From the NCBI GenBank assembly GCA_918807975.1, contig OU964928.1:18651323-18715322 (forward strand): DNA of 64,000 nt, read 5' to 3'. Positions within the stretch are counted from its first letter, which is position 1, and the number at the start of each line of letters is the position of its first letter. Positions 9,801-24,800 of the stretch are shown piece by piece. Source of the stretch: Aplidium turbinatum (lineage: Eukaryota > Chordata > Ascidiacea > Aplousobranchia > Polyclinidae). Below the pieces are notes generated by a model, which saw only the letters and a list, made by a program, of their open reading frames with translations, had not been told where the DNA came from and searched no databases. The translations under genes were made by a program, and so were the position numbers.

Positions 9801-12800
9801 GCACATTGGATTGTGTGGAAGTTAAACTTGGCCTGGAAGAGGATGATTCATTAAACGATGGATATTTGCGCAAGAGAAGATCAATGGACCTATGTTTTTG
9901 AATAAATAAAAGTTGGAGTATCTTCACAAGTAGACCTAATTTTACAACCAGTTGGGGAATAGCAAAGACGACTTTAACATCATTCGTGCTTTAATGAACG
10001 CAACTACAACGTAACTAAACATTTTTAAGGATTTCATCATGAATTACTTGCAAATAAAACTAACAGCCTTTGACGAAAGAACAACTAGCAAACCGGCTGG
10101 ATTTGGATTTGGTATGATTTTCAACAAGAATTCAATGTCTAACCCAGCTTGCCATCCCAGCCAGTAAATCAGACCTTTTTACATTGATTTACAGTTTGCT
10201 TTAAAGATACTGAATGAATATAGAAATGGATTCATTTGCTTGCTGGGAACATTATCTATTTAAATGGATCATTTGGCAGCGATTGGAAACAAAACATCAC
10301 CTAGAGAACTGCGGCGGAATGTCAGCCTTGCTGGTCAGCTGATTGGTGACGTAAGAAAAGGCGGCAGAGTTTGGAAGTTGAACACTTGGCGACGTCTCAC
10401 CAAGACAACTCCCAATTTCCCCGTTTCTGCAATGAAAAGATGTAGCTGTGAGACCTTGGATTTTTTGTGTCGACTGAAACTTATGATAGAAATGAAACAA
10501 TTAACTAAAAATGCAAATGCTATAACAAGCCAATAAATAAAACAACAATCGTCAAAGAATTAAGACAAATCCTACAGCTCTTTTTATGTCGAATTGGTAA
10601 ATTTCTTGTTACAGCAGTGAAATCATTTATAGTCATGGAGATGATTAGTGGAATCGATTACATAACAATCTAAGTCATTACATTAAGACGTAAATGAGAA
10701 TTGGAAAGGTGGCCTCATCAAGAAATAAAATGAACACACTCTGTACGACAATGCCTTATACACTGCGTTACAAAACTAATGCACTAATCAGTCGAGAGTG
10801 CTTACTTTGCATTGTATGTCACAACAGTGTGATTTCCGCCGTTTGTGCTCGACCCGGGGTCCATTGGGTGATGCTGACGATAATCCCGGTTACTATCACC
10901 TTGTCCCATCAACCCGGGCATGTTAGACCCCCCAACGTCATTGCCAGTGACACTCCCTGCCCCACCAAGACCCCCGGTGTTCTTTCTGATGTCAAAGCCT
11001 GCGGTGTACGGGATGGTTGGGTCGAATCTGCTGACGTTGCTTCGGTGCGAGGCTAAAGAAGGAAAGCACACTTGTTACTAAAACCTAACATTAATTTAAC
11101 GTTATTTAAAGGAGATGAAACGAAACAAAGGCAAATGCTCCATTAAAATGGGCTTATATGTTGCTGAAAAGAAAGAAAACCCAATTTGGATTCGAAATAT
11201 ACGTTATGATGCAACGTGTGACGCATTTTTCTATAAGTTTTGATTTGGAGAAATGTAACCGAAACTTCAAACACAATCTTTTAACAGCGATAAATCATGC
11301 ACTGCAAAAAGTAATGGCAAGTGAAAAAAATACAAGTTGCATTGACATTGACTGTGTCCGATGAAGCATTTGAAAACTGTGAATAAGATACTTCCAATGA
11401 TCACACACAGCTTTACTAAAGTTGCCATTCTTACATTTTGAAGGCTGCCGAAGTTCAAATGATGTAAAAAAGGCAACTTTGTTAATTGGAGTTTATTAAT
11501 TTGGTGAAAAAACTACAGTCAACTATTGGTCCAAAAAATACATTGTGAAAATAATTTCACTAATAACACTTTGCTGAAAAATTCAACATGAAACAAATGC
11601 AAGCAAGGTGAGCTGAAAAAACATGCACAGGCAAGAATCACACAGAACCATGCAAATACCTGAATGGCGCGTGAAGCTGAAAGAACGAACTGCAGTGAGA
11701 AAAAGGAAGACAGTAGGTTAGTGAAGCAAATCAAAAAGGAATTCGTTATTGCCACAAAATTTCACGTTTCATCATATTCATTGAAGTGCATAATTACTAA
11801 GCTAAACTGGGGTAATAATTTGTGTTCAAAACGATTGTTTTTAATTCCAAAGAAACCAAAATTTACATGAAATTGGATTCGAAATTGTGGTCACAGAGAA
11901 GCCTATGGTTCAGAAGTCGTACAAAAACGTCATTCAACCTTCATTTATTTTTACGTCGATTTGACATCAGTAAAGGTAAAGTCGATGCAAAATCAACACC
12001 ATTTTGTTAGAACAAAACAAAGAGCCACCACAAATGAAACAGAAAAATCATGATAGGAAGATATATATGGCAAGAGAAACTCGCATTCAAGAAGAATTTC
12101 AAGGAAATTTCCAAACCTCACTCCAGGCTACATGCTCAAGCTGTCAATCAACTCACCGTGTAAGCCTCTGGTCTTGCGATTTCGTCTTGATCTGATATAA
12201 AAACAGACCCCACCCACCACGAGAGCAATAATGACCAATAAGCCGACAGCAAGTCCAGCCATCACACCAGGCTGCTGAAGCAAAGCTGCAATGCCACCCT
12301 CGCCGCCTGATCCATCGGTGGAAACAGCTAATACAAAAAACATTCAAAATACATTGGAAACATCACGGGTACCGCGAAAACTTGAACGATGGGGAAAACT
12401 AAAACATGAGTTGCAAACTACAAAGATGTTGTTTTGGAAGCTTCGACAAGGTTTTATCACTTACCACCAAGAGCAACTTCCACTTCATCACTCGTTATTC
12501 CCTCTCCTAACTGGGTGGAATAAGTGACTGTGGCCACATATGCGGTGTTGATTTTCAAGTTATCCATTGTGGCACTGCTAGTGGACGAGTTGAGCCTGAC
12601 TGTTCGGGAAAACGCACCATCTCGTGACCGACACGTCAAGGCATATCCCGCCACGTAAGCAGCAGGGAGATCACTTGGCGGTTGCCATAAAAACAACAGT
12701 TTGTTTTCGTCGTCAGCATCAGTTTGGATTTTCAATGTTGGAGGAGTAGGTTTTATTACTATAAAATAATACAGTTAATTTAGCGACCATATGAGATAAG

Positions 12801-15800
12801 CTTTCCACTTGACTAAATTACGTTTATATAGGAAGTGAATTTACTCAACAGAGTGAATTGAAAGCAATGGAAAAAATGTATCGTTTTACTGGAATGTTCA
12901 AAAACTTTCAGAGTAAAATAAAATAAAAACGTTGGAAACAGCTATTTAATGCAAGTAGCCCTGGGTTTTCTGATATCAATTCAAATCAATCCCTTAATCA
13001 TAAACAAGCTAACTTAGAATATGTTTCTTGAGTCCCTCCTTTTGAAAAAAGCAAGACAAAGTGATTTATAAAAGAAATCAAATCCAATAAGCCAAGTCGC
13101 AAATTTAAAAATGCTGTCCATTGCTTTTTTAATGCAATAATAAATCTTTTTCGAGACTCGAAGCATTGAAGTTTTAAAAAATGTCTTTCAAACAGCAGCA
13201 TAGCGTAACACTATAAAACAAAAATCTCAATGAACGTACAAAGAATTGGGAAAGAAAATAAAGCTTTATTAAGTTGGACCTCGCTAAGTCTGCTAGATGC
13301 CATAAATTATTTAACACTTTTCATTCAATAAAACTGGGTTACAAATTCAAATTAATTTTTAGCTGACAACTTTGCGCTAAGTAAATAGAAAAATCAATCG
13401 GCACCAAAGTTATTCAGAGCTACAATAAGGGAGTCCGGTAACTTCAAGTAAAAATATTATAGCGAGGAGGTTATATTCGATTTTCACTTCCAATATTTCA
13501 TCTTAAATCGCAGTCTACACAACGATTTAACAATGTCTACAGATTCAAAATAGAAGAAAAGTTGTCACTTCATTTTTAGTTTAACCTCCATACAAAACAT
13601 AAAATCTGACTGAAACATTGTTCACAAAATGGATGCATTTAAAAAGTGTACTCACTACCAGCCTCAAGCGATACAAAGACGATTGGACTAGCAACGCCAC
13701 TAAGTTGGCCTTTGTAAGGTCGCACCCGAACTTCATATTTCGTATTGGAAGGTATATTGGTTAAATCAAAGGTTCTAAACCAGAAAAAAAGCTTATAAAT
13801 CACTGAGGTAACTAGGAAGAAACTTTTTCACTTTGAACTTAGAAATGCGCGTATAAAATACTTGATCATAAAACTTTTAGGTACCTCAAAGCTGAAGATT
13901 TTATACAAAACTCAGTTTTAGTCTAAATCTAAGAGCTTTAAAATAACATTATGCAACGTAAGCCTTTACAGCCAAAACAGGTTCTTTATCAAAACGCAAT
14001 ACAAACTCACCTAGCCCGGCATTGCACTTGTTCCGTGAACAGCTCACTGTTCGTTGTCATCACCGGTTGCGCAACTACCATAAAACCGTCCATCACGTCA
14101 CATCCGCTCATGGTTTCCCACTTAAGCCGGATCGAACCGGTTCCTGTTCCGGGGGTTGCAAGAGGGATAGCCTGCGATAAGTCCACCGCTACTGCGTTTA
14201 AAGTTTTTCCGGAGTCATCAGCCACAGGAGGTGGGTTTATCATCCCGACATCTGTAAACAAACTTCGAATTTAAACGGGGCATAAAAGTTGAATGCTTCA
14301 AAAATAGTAGCTTACACGTATGCCTCAACATCTTTATGACGACACTTTTACGCATTGGCTAGCCTAACTTGCCACCACCCAACCTGTACTTTGAAAATCA
14401 ATCTCTGAGGAAAAAAATAAAAAAAACATAATTGATCAAAGCACGCCTTTGTGAAGCATTGTTGAAAATTTACAAAATCCAAAAATTTAAACATTGCATA
14501 GCAGCAATATTAACAATTGGAAAATACAAAAAAAAAATTAAGAAGAAAACAGTTTATAGTTGCAGTGAATGTCACTGCAGTCAATAAAAACACACACCCT
14601 GTGTTCTCATGTAGTTGGATAGCGGGCTAGGATCACTGACACCTTGGTGATTGACAGTCCGTACCACAAAGACATAACTGGATGACGGAGACAAACGGCC
14701 GACTTTGTACACCTTGTTCAAGACAGAAGAAATTTGTGTCCACGTTGAAGAAGTACTTCCAATTCTAGAAACAAAAATAAAAGTTATAAATCTTCATGTG
14801 TCATTCTAAGATCACATTTTTACGACTCCAGATGCTCGTAAAAAGTGAAACCTGTAAAATTGGGGCAATTTTATCCAATTCAACTCAACTGGTGACTTTT
14901 TCGGTCACAGTCAATGGCCATGACATTCGAAGCTCAATGAGGCGTGACATGAAACTGGTACGATTCAACTATTCAAAGGTGAAACACTGGGAATATTTTA
15001 TGCTTGATTGCTGTTATAAATAAAAACTGGATCAAAGGCTTAAAACAAGATCGCCAGAATGCCTCATCAATCAGTCAAAAATACATTCACCCAATTCAAA
15101 AACATTTTCTAACATTGATGTAAATTAAGTTAATGTTCTAACCAAAAATTTAGCAAGATTTTCAACTTTGATTTAACACTAATCATGAGAAGATATCAAC
15201 CGTTCAAAATATGTGATAAATTTTATCAAACACTTCCAGAAACGGAGAACGCTCTTCCATTCTGCAGTTAATTTTTCTTGACAGAAACATATCAATCAAT
15301 CCTTATTGGATAGATGCCTATTACTTTACTGGACCATTAGGGTGGTATCTTCCTTGAAAGAATTAGTGTTGATGTGAAAAATACGATTGAAATTAAATAA
15401 AAAATGAACCGGCTTGTCAACTAATGAAAAATCCATACATGAAAGCAAGAGCGGAAGTATAGCATGTTGTTTTTCTGTCCAGCTAGCAAAATTGGTCCTT
15501 TTGACGTATGCAGAGGTTGAAGCAATGTAAAAGACAAATTTTACTAATTTGGTGGTTGAGCATTCCGATCCAAAGATTTTATGTCTAGTCAAACTAAAGC
15601 AAGAAAATGTTGACCTCTGATAATGTCTCAAAAACTACAAAAACACATCAACATTTCACCACTTGCCACAATCACCTGTAATATTCCAAAATATAATACT
15701 TGATAGGGGATACCCCGTTGTGTGGGTTTGACTGCCACGTTACAGTGACGTAAGATGACGTTGAATTGACCATAGTAGGCTTGCTGGGAGCATGTGGAAG

Positions 15801-18800
15801 GTCGTCACTGGTGTGAGTTGACGTTGGGTTCGACCCTTTACCTAACAGGGAAAAAAAACAAAAATAAAAAGTGGTCCTTTGAACAACATTAAAATTCGAT
15901 TTTATGTCTTCTTTGAGACTTTAAAATAACCAGTTTTGTTTATTATTAAGTTGATCAATTTGATTTGTAACTAACCGAGCACTGTAACCCATCCGTCCCA
16001 TTCAGCCACGCCGTGGTCATTTGATACCTTGCATGTATAGCGCCCAGAATCGGTTTTCTGTAAAGCAAATGCAAAATTAGGTAACAACATATGCTTGAGA
16101 GATGGACTAAAACTACACAACTTTAGTACAACTTGAAACTTGAAAGTCTTCAATTCAAAACTTGTACTTGTTTGATATCCATTTTTGAACCTAAACTAAT
16201 GATTTTTCTTTGAAAAAACTGGCAGCATGAGGCTTGCTCATCGTGGTCAGGATTTGGTCTTGGAAAAGATCTTCTTGACAAGATTCACATTTAACACAGG
16301 AATGACAAGCTGTATTCGTTAAGATGACAAGTATGCTACAGTTTTAAACTGTGTATTATAGCTTGTGACAAACGTTAGTCGCAAATGCCTTCTCTCAATG
16401 TACTCTGGCTAGCAAATTATTGCTATCTTTCCAATTATTACGGATTAGCCAGAAATGACGACGGCGACCACCTAGATGATAATGTGAGCAACAGTAAAAA
16501 TGACTAACTACATAAGTTGATCTCATCTTTGCATTCGAATGACGCGTCAGTCAGTAAAAGTGGCAATTACCACCACTTACGTCAAGTCAATCTCACCCTA
16601 GCATGAAAAAGGTGACCAGCCATTTCATACAAGCAGCTTAAAACCGGCTCTTTACACGAACGATGTGTAAGTAATATGTGGAACAACTGTAAACTACAGT
16701 ATTACAGAGTAAAGATAACGCAATCTGTTACTTAAAATTGTTACTTTAGAAGACCTGATGCCATATTATACAAACTTCATGCACCTGTATGTTAGTGATT
16801 TTCAGCCTTCCTGGTGATTGCTGAGCCAGTCGAGACCGGCTTGAACCGGTTTCGATCGGTTTTCCTTCTTTGTACCACCGGATGACAGGTTTCGGAACAC
16901 TGTCCGTCGAACATTCCAATAAAACATTTGCAGCAAGAGATACTGATGAATTGGTTGGTCCCCTTTTTATTATGGGTGGAGGCATTCTTGTTTGACGTGC
17001 TGCAATATGAATGAACAATTTCCTAACATGATGCAAATAAAAATAAAACTATCAATCATGGATGTACTTGATATATTCCGGTATCGGTATTCAAAAAGTT
17101 TTACAGATTGACTATTAATATTTCTCATTGTTATTATTTGCTTATCAGAACCGTATTTAGCGTAAAGTTTTTATTTTATTCCATCCATCCGTCGGTTCTT
17201 TTCAACCATTCGGTTACGCAGCCAACAGCGTAAACTTTAAAAAAACACACAAGCCACTCTTGTCAATTTTTTACAAACGGTTTGAAACTGGAAAGAGTGT
17301 GAGCGTTCATAATGTCCAAGCACGATTTTAACTTTTAAAATACAAAAAAATAAGATTGGGTAGAACTGAAAAATCACATCCAACTACCGAGTGCAAAGCC
17401 GATTGGTGAGAAGCAGAAAAGAATGTGAGCAATGAGCATGCAGTTGTGTCTTTGGCAAGACAATAAATCACAGGCCTGAAGGTGGACACAAAGGTTGGCT
17501 TCCTTGCCTTCCCGTCCACTCAAATCAAATCTTCAACCACCTGGTGCAAGTCTGGATACGATAAAAACAAACACCCAACTAAACTTACGTTGTACGGTTA
17601 GTTTTGTTTCTCCAGTCACTGAACCAAGTGTATTGACAGCTTGGCAAATATACGATCCTTGATCGTCAAATCGAACGCTGTAAATTATCAAGTCCCCGTT
17701 GGCCGCTACGAACAAATGGCCTTCTTGGTAAGACTTTTCTCTGTACATCTCTGTTCCTGTGGAAAATATGGTTACGTTGTAAGTTCGGTTAGTGACAAAA
17801 GTTCAACCCAGCCAGCAAAGGTGTCTTGTTTACATCGCTACAACGTCATTAGACGTGGTGAACAATGGCAGCTTTTGTAGGTTGTTTAAGACAGCACATC
17901 GATCGTTTGGTAGCTTGGTTCAACGTCTGCAGATGTTGAATCCATGTTCCACAACGGCTGATTTGCTGTCTGAAGTGATAGATTACAGACCATCTGGATC
18001 CAGATATCGATCACAACATTAATTTCAAACAGATCCCTTTTATGTACTTCTTTTATCAATTGATTGTCTACAGACGGTAAATTGATGTAAAAGAGAGAGA
18101 TCTTGCTCCCGGGGATCATTTCTGTTCCATTGCAATGCCACATACAACTTACTGAACATTTTTATACTGTGCAATACAATTACAACTTACCGTCTTGTTT
18201 GCTTCTCCAGAAAACGGTTGGTGTAGGCGAACCTTCTACTCTACATGGTAAAGTGACTGTGTCTCCCAACTGGACTGTGGTATCTGGAGCTAAATCTTTA
18301 ATCTGAGGTCCAGCTGAAAAATACCACAAATGCGTTATAGTCTGGGAGGATTATCCAATTCGTTCGTGCTGTCATGTTTCTTCACATGAAATGATTGATG
18401 CTATGACTTTTCATCAGCACAGATTACGCGCGTTGATTTAAAGAAGCACACTGAATCAAGGTTGCTTTACAAAAACAAAAAGACATTGAATCAATGTTAA
18501 AAAGACGAAACCGTAGACAGAACGCCACTGTTTCGACCTTAAAGTCTCCTCAGTGCAGTAAATCGTACACTAGACTAAATGTGTTACAATAACTCATTGC
18601 GGTAGATTTTTTTGATCAGCAAATTTTTAAGTTTGTAAATCGTAGGTTGTTGCAAGCCAAAGGATAGAATTGAACCAATACGAAGACAAGAAGTTGAATT
18701 CTATCCTATAGCTTACATTACAACAACCTACGATTGACAATTTCGCTGACTGTCAACAGGCAATGTGCGAATGCTTTTGAAACTTAGTAGAGAAATGATT

Positions 18801-21800
18801 CTGACGTTGATATGATATTAAATCCTTTTGGTTGAGTCAGCAAAAAGAATTTCATTATTTTTTAATAAAGGACCTGTCGATTAAATTTGGTGTTGTCTGC
18901 ACGTGGCGAACAATAAAACTTTGATAACGTAACAAGCTGTTGAAAAATATATTGTCACATCACACAGATGTGGTTTCCTTTTACTCAGGCTGACAAGTGA
19001 CAACCTGAGTGTGAGAACCGGCCATGAAAGTGAAACATTTGCATCAAAAAAAGAACAAGTTGAAAAAAAAGTCATAAACTTTGGCAAACCAAGATAGCTG
19101 AAGAACACCACAAATTGGAGATAAAATGAACAGCTTGCATTCAGTATTAACACTGCAAACCACGTGTGACATCAGTGACACTCCCTGGATTAAGCTCTCA
19201 AGAAAGCTTTTTCAGTCCGAAAAAAAAAGTTTCCACAATTAAACCAACAAAGTTTCTACCGATCTTAAAACGATAAAACTTGAATCGAAAATGGAGTCAT
19301 CAGACAGCCATAAAGAACATTACTTAGTGTGGACATTCGAACCAAAACATAAAATTAACTTTGGAGATTAAAAAAGAATCTGCATGATAACCAAATTTTG
19401 AAGCAAGCATGCGTGATCCGCATTTCACACAAAGTCAAGCAAGAAAGGTAGAACATCAGCAACTTGTCTCACAAAACCTAGCGTGGAGTCTTTTGTCATG
19501 TAGCCTACCATGCAATGTACATATAGCCTACTCGCTAGCAAAACACATTGGTTTTTTAAAGGATTTCACAACAAAACTCTAACACTTGTTTGCGACAACA
19601 ATACATTCCGTAAGTTTACATAAAGAATATTGTTCCACTTCAAAGTGGATTTGTTATGAAAAGAGATTCCTTCTTCGCACGTAAGGTTCCTTTTTGAGAT
19701 TATTTTTAATAAACTTAGTTTGTTAACGTTAACTTAACGTTATTTTTTTCAAAAAATTTTGTGTTAAAGTGATGGAGCTGTAACAGCTATGTAAGTCTGG
19801 TTTGGACTCAACGCTCGTCTCAAGGCGGATGAAAAGCGACAAAATATTTGATGTTTTTAAAGCACAAGTGAATCACATGCTTAAAAAAGAACAACTTGGA
19901 AATGCAATAAAATTAGTTCAACACCACCTTGTTTTTATGACGCTCTTTTAAGACTAAGACAGTGACATTTAAACAAAATTAAAGCAATTGGTTGAGGGTA
20001 TGATAGCGTTAGCCAAACAATACCCACAAACACACAAAGCCACATTCAGTTCAAAATTGAGACGTCATCTGAAAGTATCACAAATTTAATAATTAAAGCG
20101 ACGCAGAAATGACTTGACCTCTAACCACCGATTAATTAACTACTGTTTAGCCAAGTCATGTTACATCATAAAAGCCTTTGTAATGAACTCGCGTAATAAA
20201 ACGTCATTGTTTTTCCGCCATTAGATGATGGCTATTCTCAGTAAATACTTTACAGAAAAACCAAAGGCTAGATAAATCATGATGTGGTTCAACCATCTTT
20301 GAAGCCAACACAGTATGCAAATTGCCTAGCCAGCAAAAGCAATAGTGTTTACAACGCGAAACGTTAAAACGATGTAAAAATCATTTTTTTCTGGCTAGAA
20401 TGGTTTGAGGAAATGCCCGGTCAAGTGCTATCCCTAAAGAAACAGATTACATTAGAAGCAGAAAAAGATTAAAAGTTTATTAAATCATAATTTCTCTGTT
20501 TTCCATTCGGCATAGCCAGCTAGGAAAATTAAATTTGTAAACTAATTTTCTTTTCGTAAATGCTACATTTATTGTCGGTAAACTGAAGGGACTAGAATTT
20601 AACAATATTAAAAGAATATTAGGTTCAATAGTTCCGCCTCGCATAGTTTAATAAACTGTTTAAGTTCGTTGGCTTCTGCACTTGAAGTTGTTATATTAAA
20701 AAGTGTGGAGAGTTTAAATCAAACACAAACCGCGTTCAAAGCTCTTCAGGTTGTAAAATCAACAATAAAAATAAATTTCAAAAAATCGGTTCATAAATTT
20801 CAAGCTTATCATTCCGCTAGCAGGCCTTTATTTAGAAATTGAAGATTTCTACGATTGTCTGGCCAGTTTAATAGCGGCCTTATCGTGTTTTCTAAGAACT
20901 AAAAAACGCACTCCAATATAATGATGGAGTCCCTTTGAGCTTCAACAACAAAGCGGATATTTCTAAATAAAACTTGTGCATGTTATGTCATTTGCATTTT
21001 GCTTTCAAAATAGTCAAATGACTTTCCAAACAGACAGTTTTTCCGCAATTAAACGGTTGTGTAACGCATCGGCAACTAATATTGAAATAATTGACTCATT
21101 TTTTAGTTTTAAAAGTGTGATTACTTGTAATGTATTCTACATTAGTAAGAAATTGTCCAGCGTATATACCACTATGTCTTATCAAGTGCTAACATTACTG
21201 AACAATAGACTAGTTTATGGTACAGTAGTTAAAAATCTACACTGCTTCTTATATTTTTGAAAATCACCCCACTTTTGTCAGTTAGGAGTTTATGAGCATC
21301 TCAATAATAGTAAAAAAAAGTTTAAGGTATGTTAAGTGATACCTTGTACAGTGATGACGGCTGAAGCAGTCTTCTGGCCAACCCTATTTACAGCCGTGCA
21401 GACATATTCTCCGCTATCCTCAACTTTTATTCCGCTTATCCGCATGTTTCCGTTGCTCAAAGGCACCAGCCTGCAATTGAAAACATGATCTGGCAGATGT
21501 TCTTGCAAGAATCAGCATTTGCTCGAGGACAGTTTTGTTCCAACTGGTCTTTGAGTTGCAGCTATAAAACTTTAATCGTTTTTGTAAAAGTAATGCTTAA
21601 CTCTGCAAGATGGCGTTTAGTTCGTTTCCTAATTGACCCATATAAATAAAGAACAAGATAATTGCATGTCGTGGTGATGTTAACTTTTTTAAAATCTGTT
21701 CCAACTTGTTGAAAGGAAGTAAAAGAAATGACGTTTCATTTTACTACCTCTGAGTGAATACCAAAAACCATAAAAGTCACATTAAAGCACACAAAAAGAT

Positions 21801-24800
21801 GGCGGCACAGCTGCTGTTTTTGGCGACACCTTACCTTTCAGGTACTCTGCCGCCCACCCTGGACCACTGGATGTTCGGACGTGGGTCCCCATCTGCGTCA
21901 CATTGAATTTCTACGGCCTGGCCAGCTACAACGGTCTGGTCGGAAGGCCGGACAGTGAAAGTTGGTGGCTCTGAGAAAACATCAAAATTCTAAATTGAGC
22001 GATTGAATGCGTGTAATTTTGAAGTACTCAAAATTTGTTTCTTTATTCAACACTTGCTATACGTTGATTAAACGTCAATGGACAAGTTTTCTCAACCAAA
22101 AGAGTACAATCCATCAATGAAACTGCAAGGCGCCTAAAAGTTATGTGAAAATCGCTTTGAAACCAGACAAAGCAATTTAGCAGACGAAGTTTAAGATATT
22201 GATTTCAACAGCAAAGCCTTATCGAAGTAACAACAATTTGTTATCATTTTCACAAACTTATTGCGCTCCATCATTACAGTGAACCATCAACAAACAAGAA
22301 GCAAATTTACTGGATCAAAAAAGCGTTGGCCTTTAGATGTAAAGCAGATACAGATTTAAGAAGTAATTTCTCAGTCAACAAAATTAGTTCTTTTTACATT
22401 GATTCAACGTCTGCAGAAGTTAAAACGATTAAACGGATGCGAAAGAGAAATTTGTGCTAGCAAGAATACAGCTTTCAGACAACTATGGACTGAAAACAAT
22501 GACTAGACTGACAAATCTTCTGCAATGGGAGTATTTATGAAATAATGAATTAAAAGTGTTAAGAAATATGATAATTGACATCTATAGGACATTTTTTAAT
22601 AATCTTGAAACTCTTTACTGAAAAACAAACGCGTCAAAAAATGTCGAGCACGGAGATTTTTAGAAATATTCGATGGCACAATGAGGTTACTTTGTCCAGA
22701 GACACCTCTTCTCTCTTTCGTGCACAACCCTAGCTTGTCGCTGAATTTTACTTAAAATTTCTTCTTCATGGACAAATAATAATCGGCTTGACATCTTTGA
22801 ACTATGCTGATGAATTTAACATTAAACATCCCTACGTTTTTTTGTTTTTGCAACAAAATTACCAACGACAAGGCAGATATGAACACATTACGATTCCTCA
22901 GGGAATGATGCTGAAAAGCATATTGACAGCCAAGACGAAAACATTAGGTCATTATTATTTTATTATTAATAGAACATTGACTAAATCACATCAGTCCAAT
23001 CAAACTCATTAAATAAACTCGCCATTTGGTGGCGGTAGAAATTAATATCTCAATATTTCTAAGAGAAGTTGCCGTTTCCAGACTGTCAGCAATTAATTTG
23101 GTTTATTAAGTAAAGAAAAACTTTTTAAAGATATTGTCTTAAAACGAACACGAGGCAAGAAACAAGGTGCACACTTTTGAGATATGCAACTCGTTCGCAA
23201 GCTCACAATGGAAACATGCAGAGTTGCAGACTTATTGTATTTTTTCCAGGTAGCAAAGTATTTTAGTCTCACGCCCTCAAAAATATGAAGTTACGATTTT
23301 GACGTCTTTTCAATGTCGTCATATCAGGAGATCACCTCTGCCCAGTGAGGGAAATCATCACGTTTTTACAGACTTAGACGTTAAATCAATGAAAAAAGAA
23401 CTGATTTGCTGGTTGAACAACAACTTGTTTGAATTCTCGACAAAGCTGACACAAGCGCATCTATTATTCAAATAATTGTAGTTAAGATCTGCTCAAAGAC
23501 GTTAGTAATCACACAATCACAAAAGTGACAGATTCCAGCCGAAACAAATCGTGTCTTCATAAACGCATTAATCTTTTAAAATAGCATTACCGCAGAAGCG
23601 ACAGATGCAGTGCCTATGTTTCTCAAAGTAGGAAAACACATTTAAAAGACCGAATCTGTGAAGTTTAAAACCCGTTTTTCGGAATACACTGTCAGAGTTG
23701 GAGATTGATCTTGCAGTTTTAATTAGAGCTGTTCGAAACGTTTTTCTTTCGTTTAAGCAAAATTTGTCACAACAATTTAGCTCGAAATGAAGCAAAATCA
23801 ACAGCAAATCTTGTGTACAAAACACTTTAAAATTTGTTTCCTGAATAAATATAAACTTGAATACAAATAGCGCATCATTTCTAATACGCAACAAAATTAA
23901 ATCACTTAAAAAAAAACAATGAAAAGTTCTTAGCTATTTCGAATACCCAGCCCCACGGTAGCTTTCTTGAACAACCCAGAGGAGAGTCCAACATTTGAAG
24001 ATTCATTCCTAGTTTTGCACCCACACAAGTGTTGGCATAGTTCTTATTTTTCGCTTTGATCAGCGGGGAATAGATTCACGAAACTAATGTAATTTATTTT
24101 ATTCGCTCATTTCCCTCAGTCACATTCTGTCAATCAAGACGAAGAATAGCCACAACGATAATCGTAGAGTTAAGACTTAAGATGAATCAAACATGTGAAA
24201 TGTCTGCTGCGTACAGACCAGATAATGGTGTTCCGTCTAACCAAACGGTGAAACAAAGTACTGATGTCATTTGAACGGTAATAGTCGCAACTAATTGCAG
24301 TGCAAATCGATAAAAAAATTCACGAGCAGCAAAAATGCATAATATTTCAAGCTGAATGGCTTCTCAAAGTGGGTAGTTGGAAAAGATTTTGATCACTAAA
24401 ATAACATAATAATCGTTTAAGCTGCCGCTTCCGCAACAACTGTATTTGAAGAAGTAAACAAATGATCGAGTCATACAAAAATATTTTGTAATAAAAGAGT
24501 AATGTGCATCAGCAGATATGGCAGGACATAAGGATAAACATGCAACGATAAGAATTGTTTGAAAATTTTAAATTGACTTGACATTCCAACGACACAAATG
24601 GGATCGTCAAGTGCATCAGGGGAACACAATTTTGCAACTAGTGACAGTGTCGCTACATTGTAAATTACAGACGCTGATCTATGACAAAACAGCAAATTAC
24701 AAGTTGTTAAAAGCGTACAACAATTGTCATGTCTACTTCTTTCTTTACCTTGTACCATCAACAAAGCAGCCGTGCTAGTCCTCTGTCCTGCGCTGTTGCT

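Larger units (their letters stand above)
18314..21342. other. robo intron 7 (3.0 kb)
   Basis: Between the Ig3 and Ig4 exons. It holds an imperfect hairpin (18638-18735) and a palindromic element (20326-20398). The rest is AT-rich with no gene recognised on either strand. Confidence 0.7.
21971..24748. other. robo intron 5 (2.8 kb)
   Basis: Between the Ig2 and Ig3 exons. It holds two family palindromes (22372-22440 and 23350-23415). The minus-strand ORF at 23568-23894 looks like chance. No gene is recognised. Confidence 0.65.
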
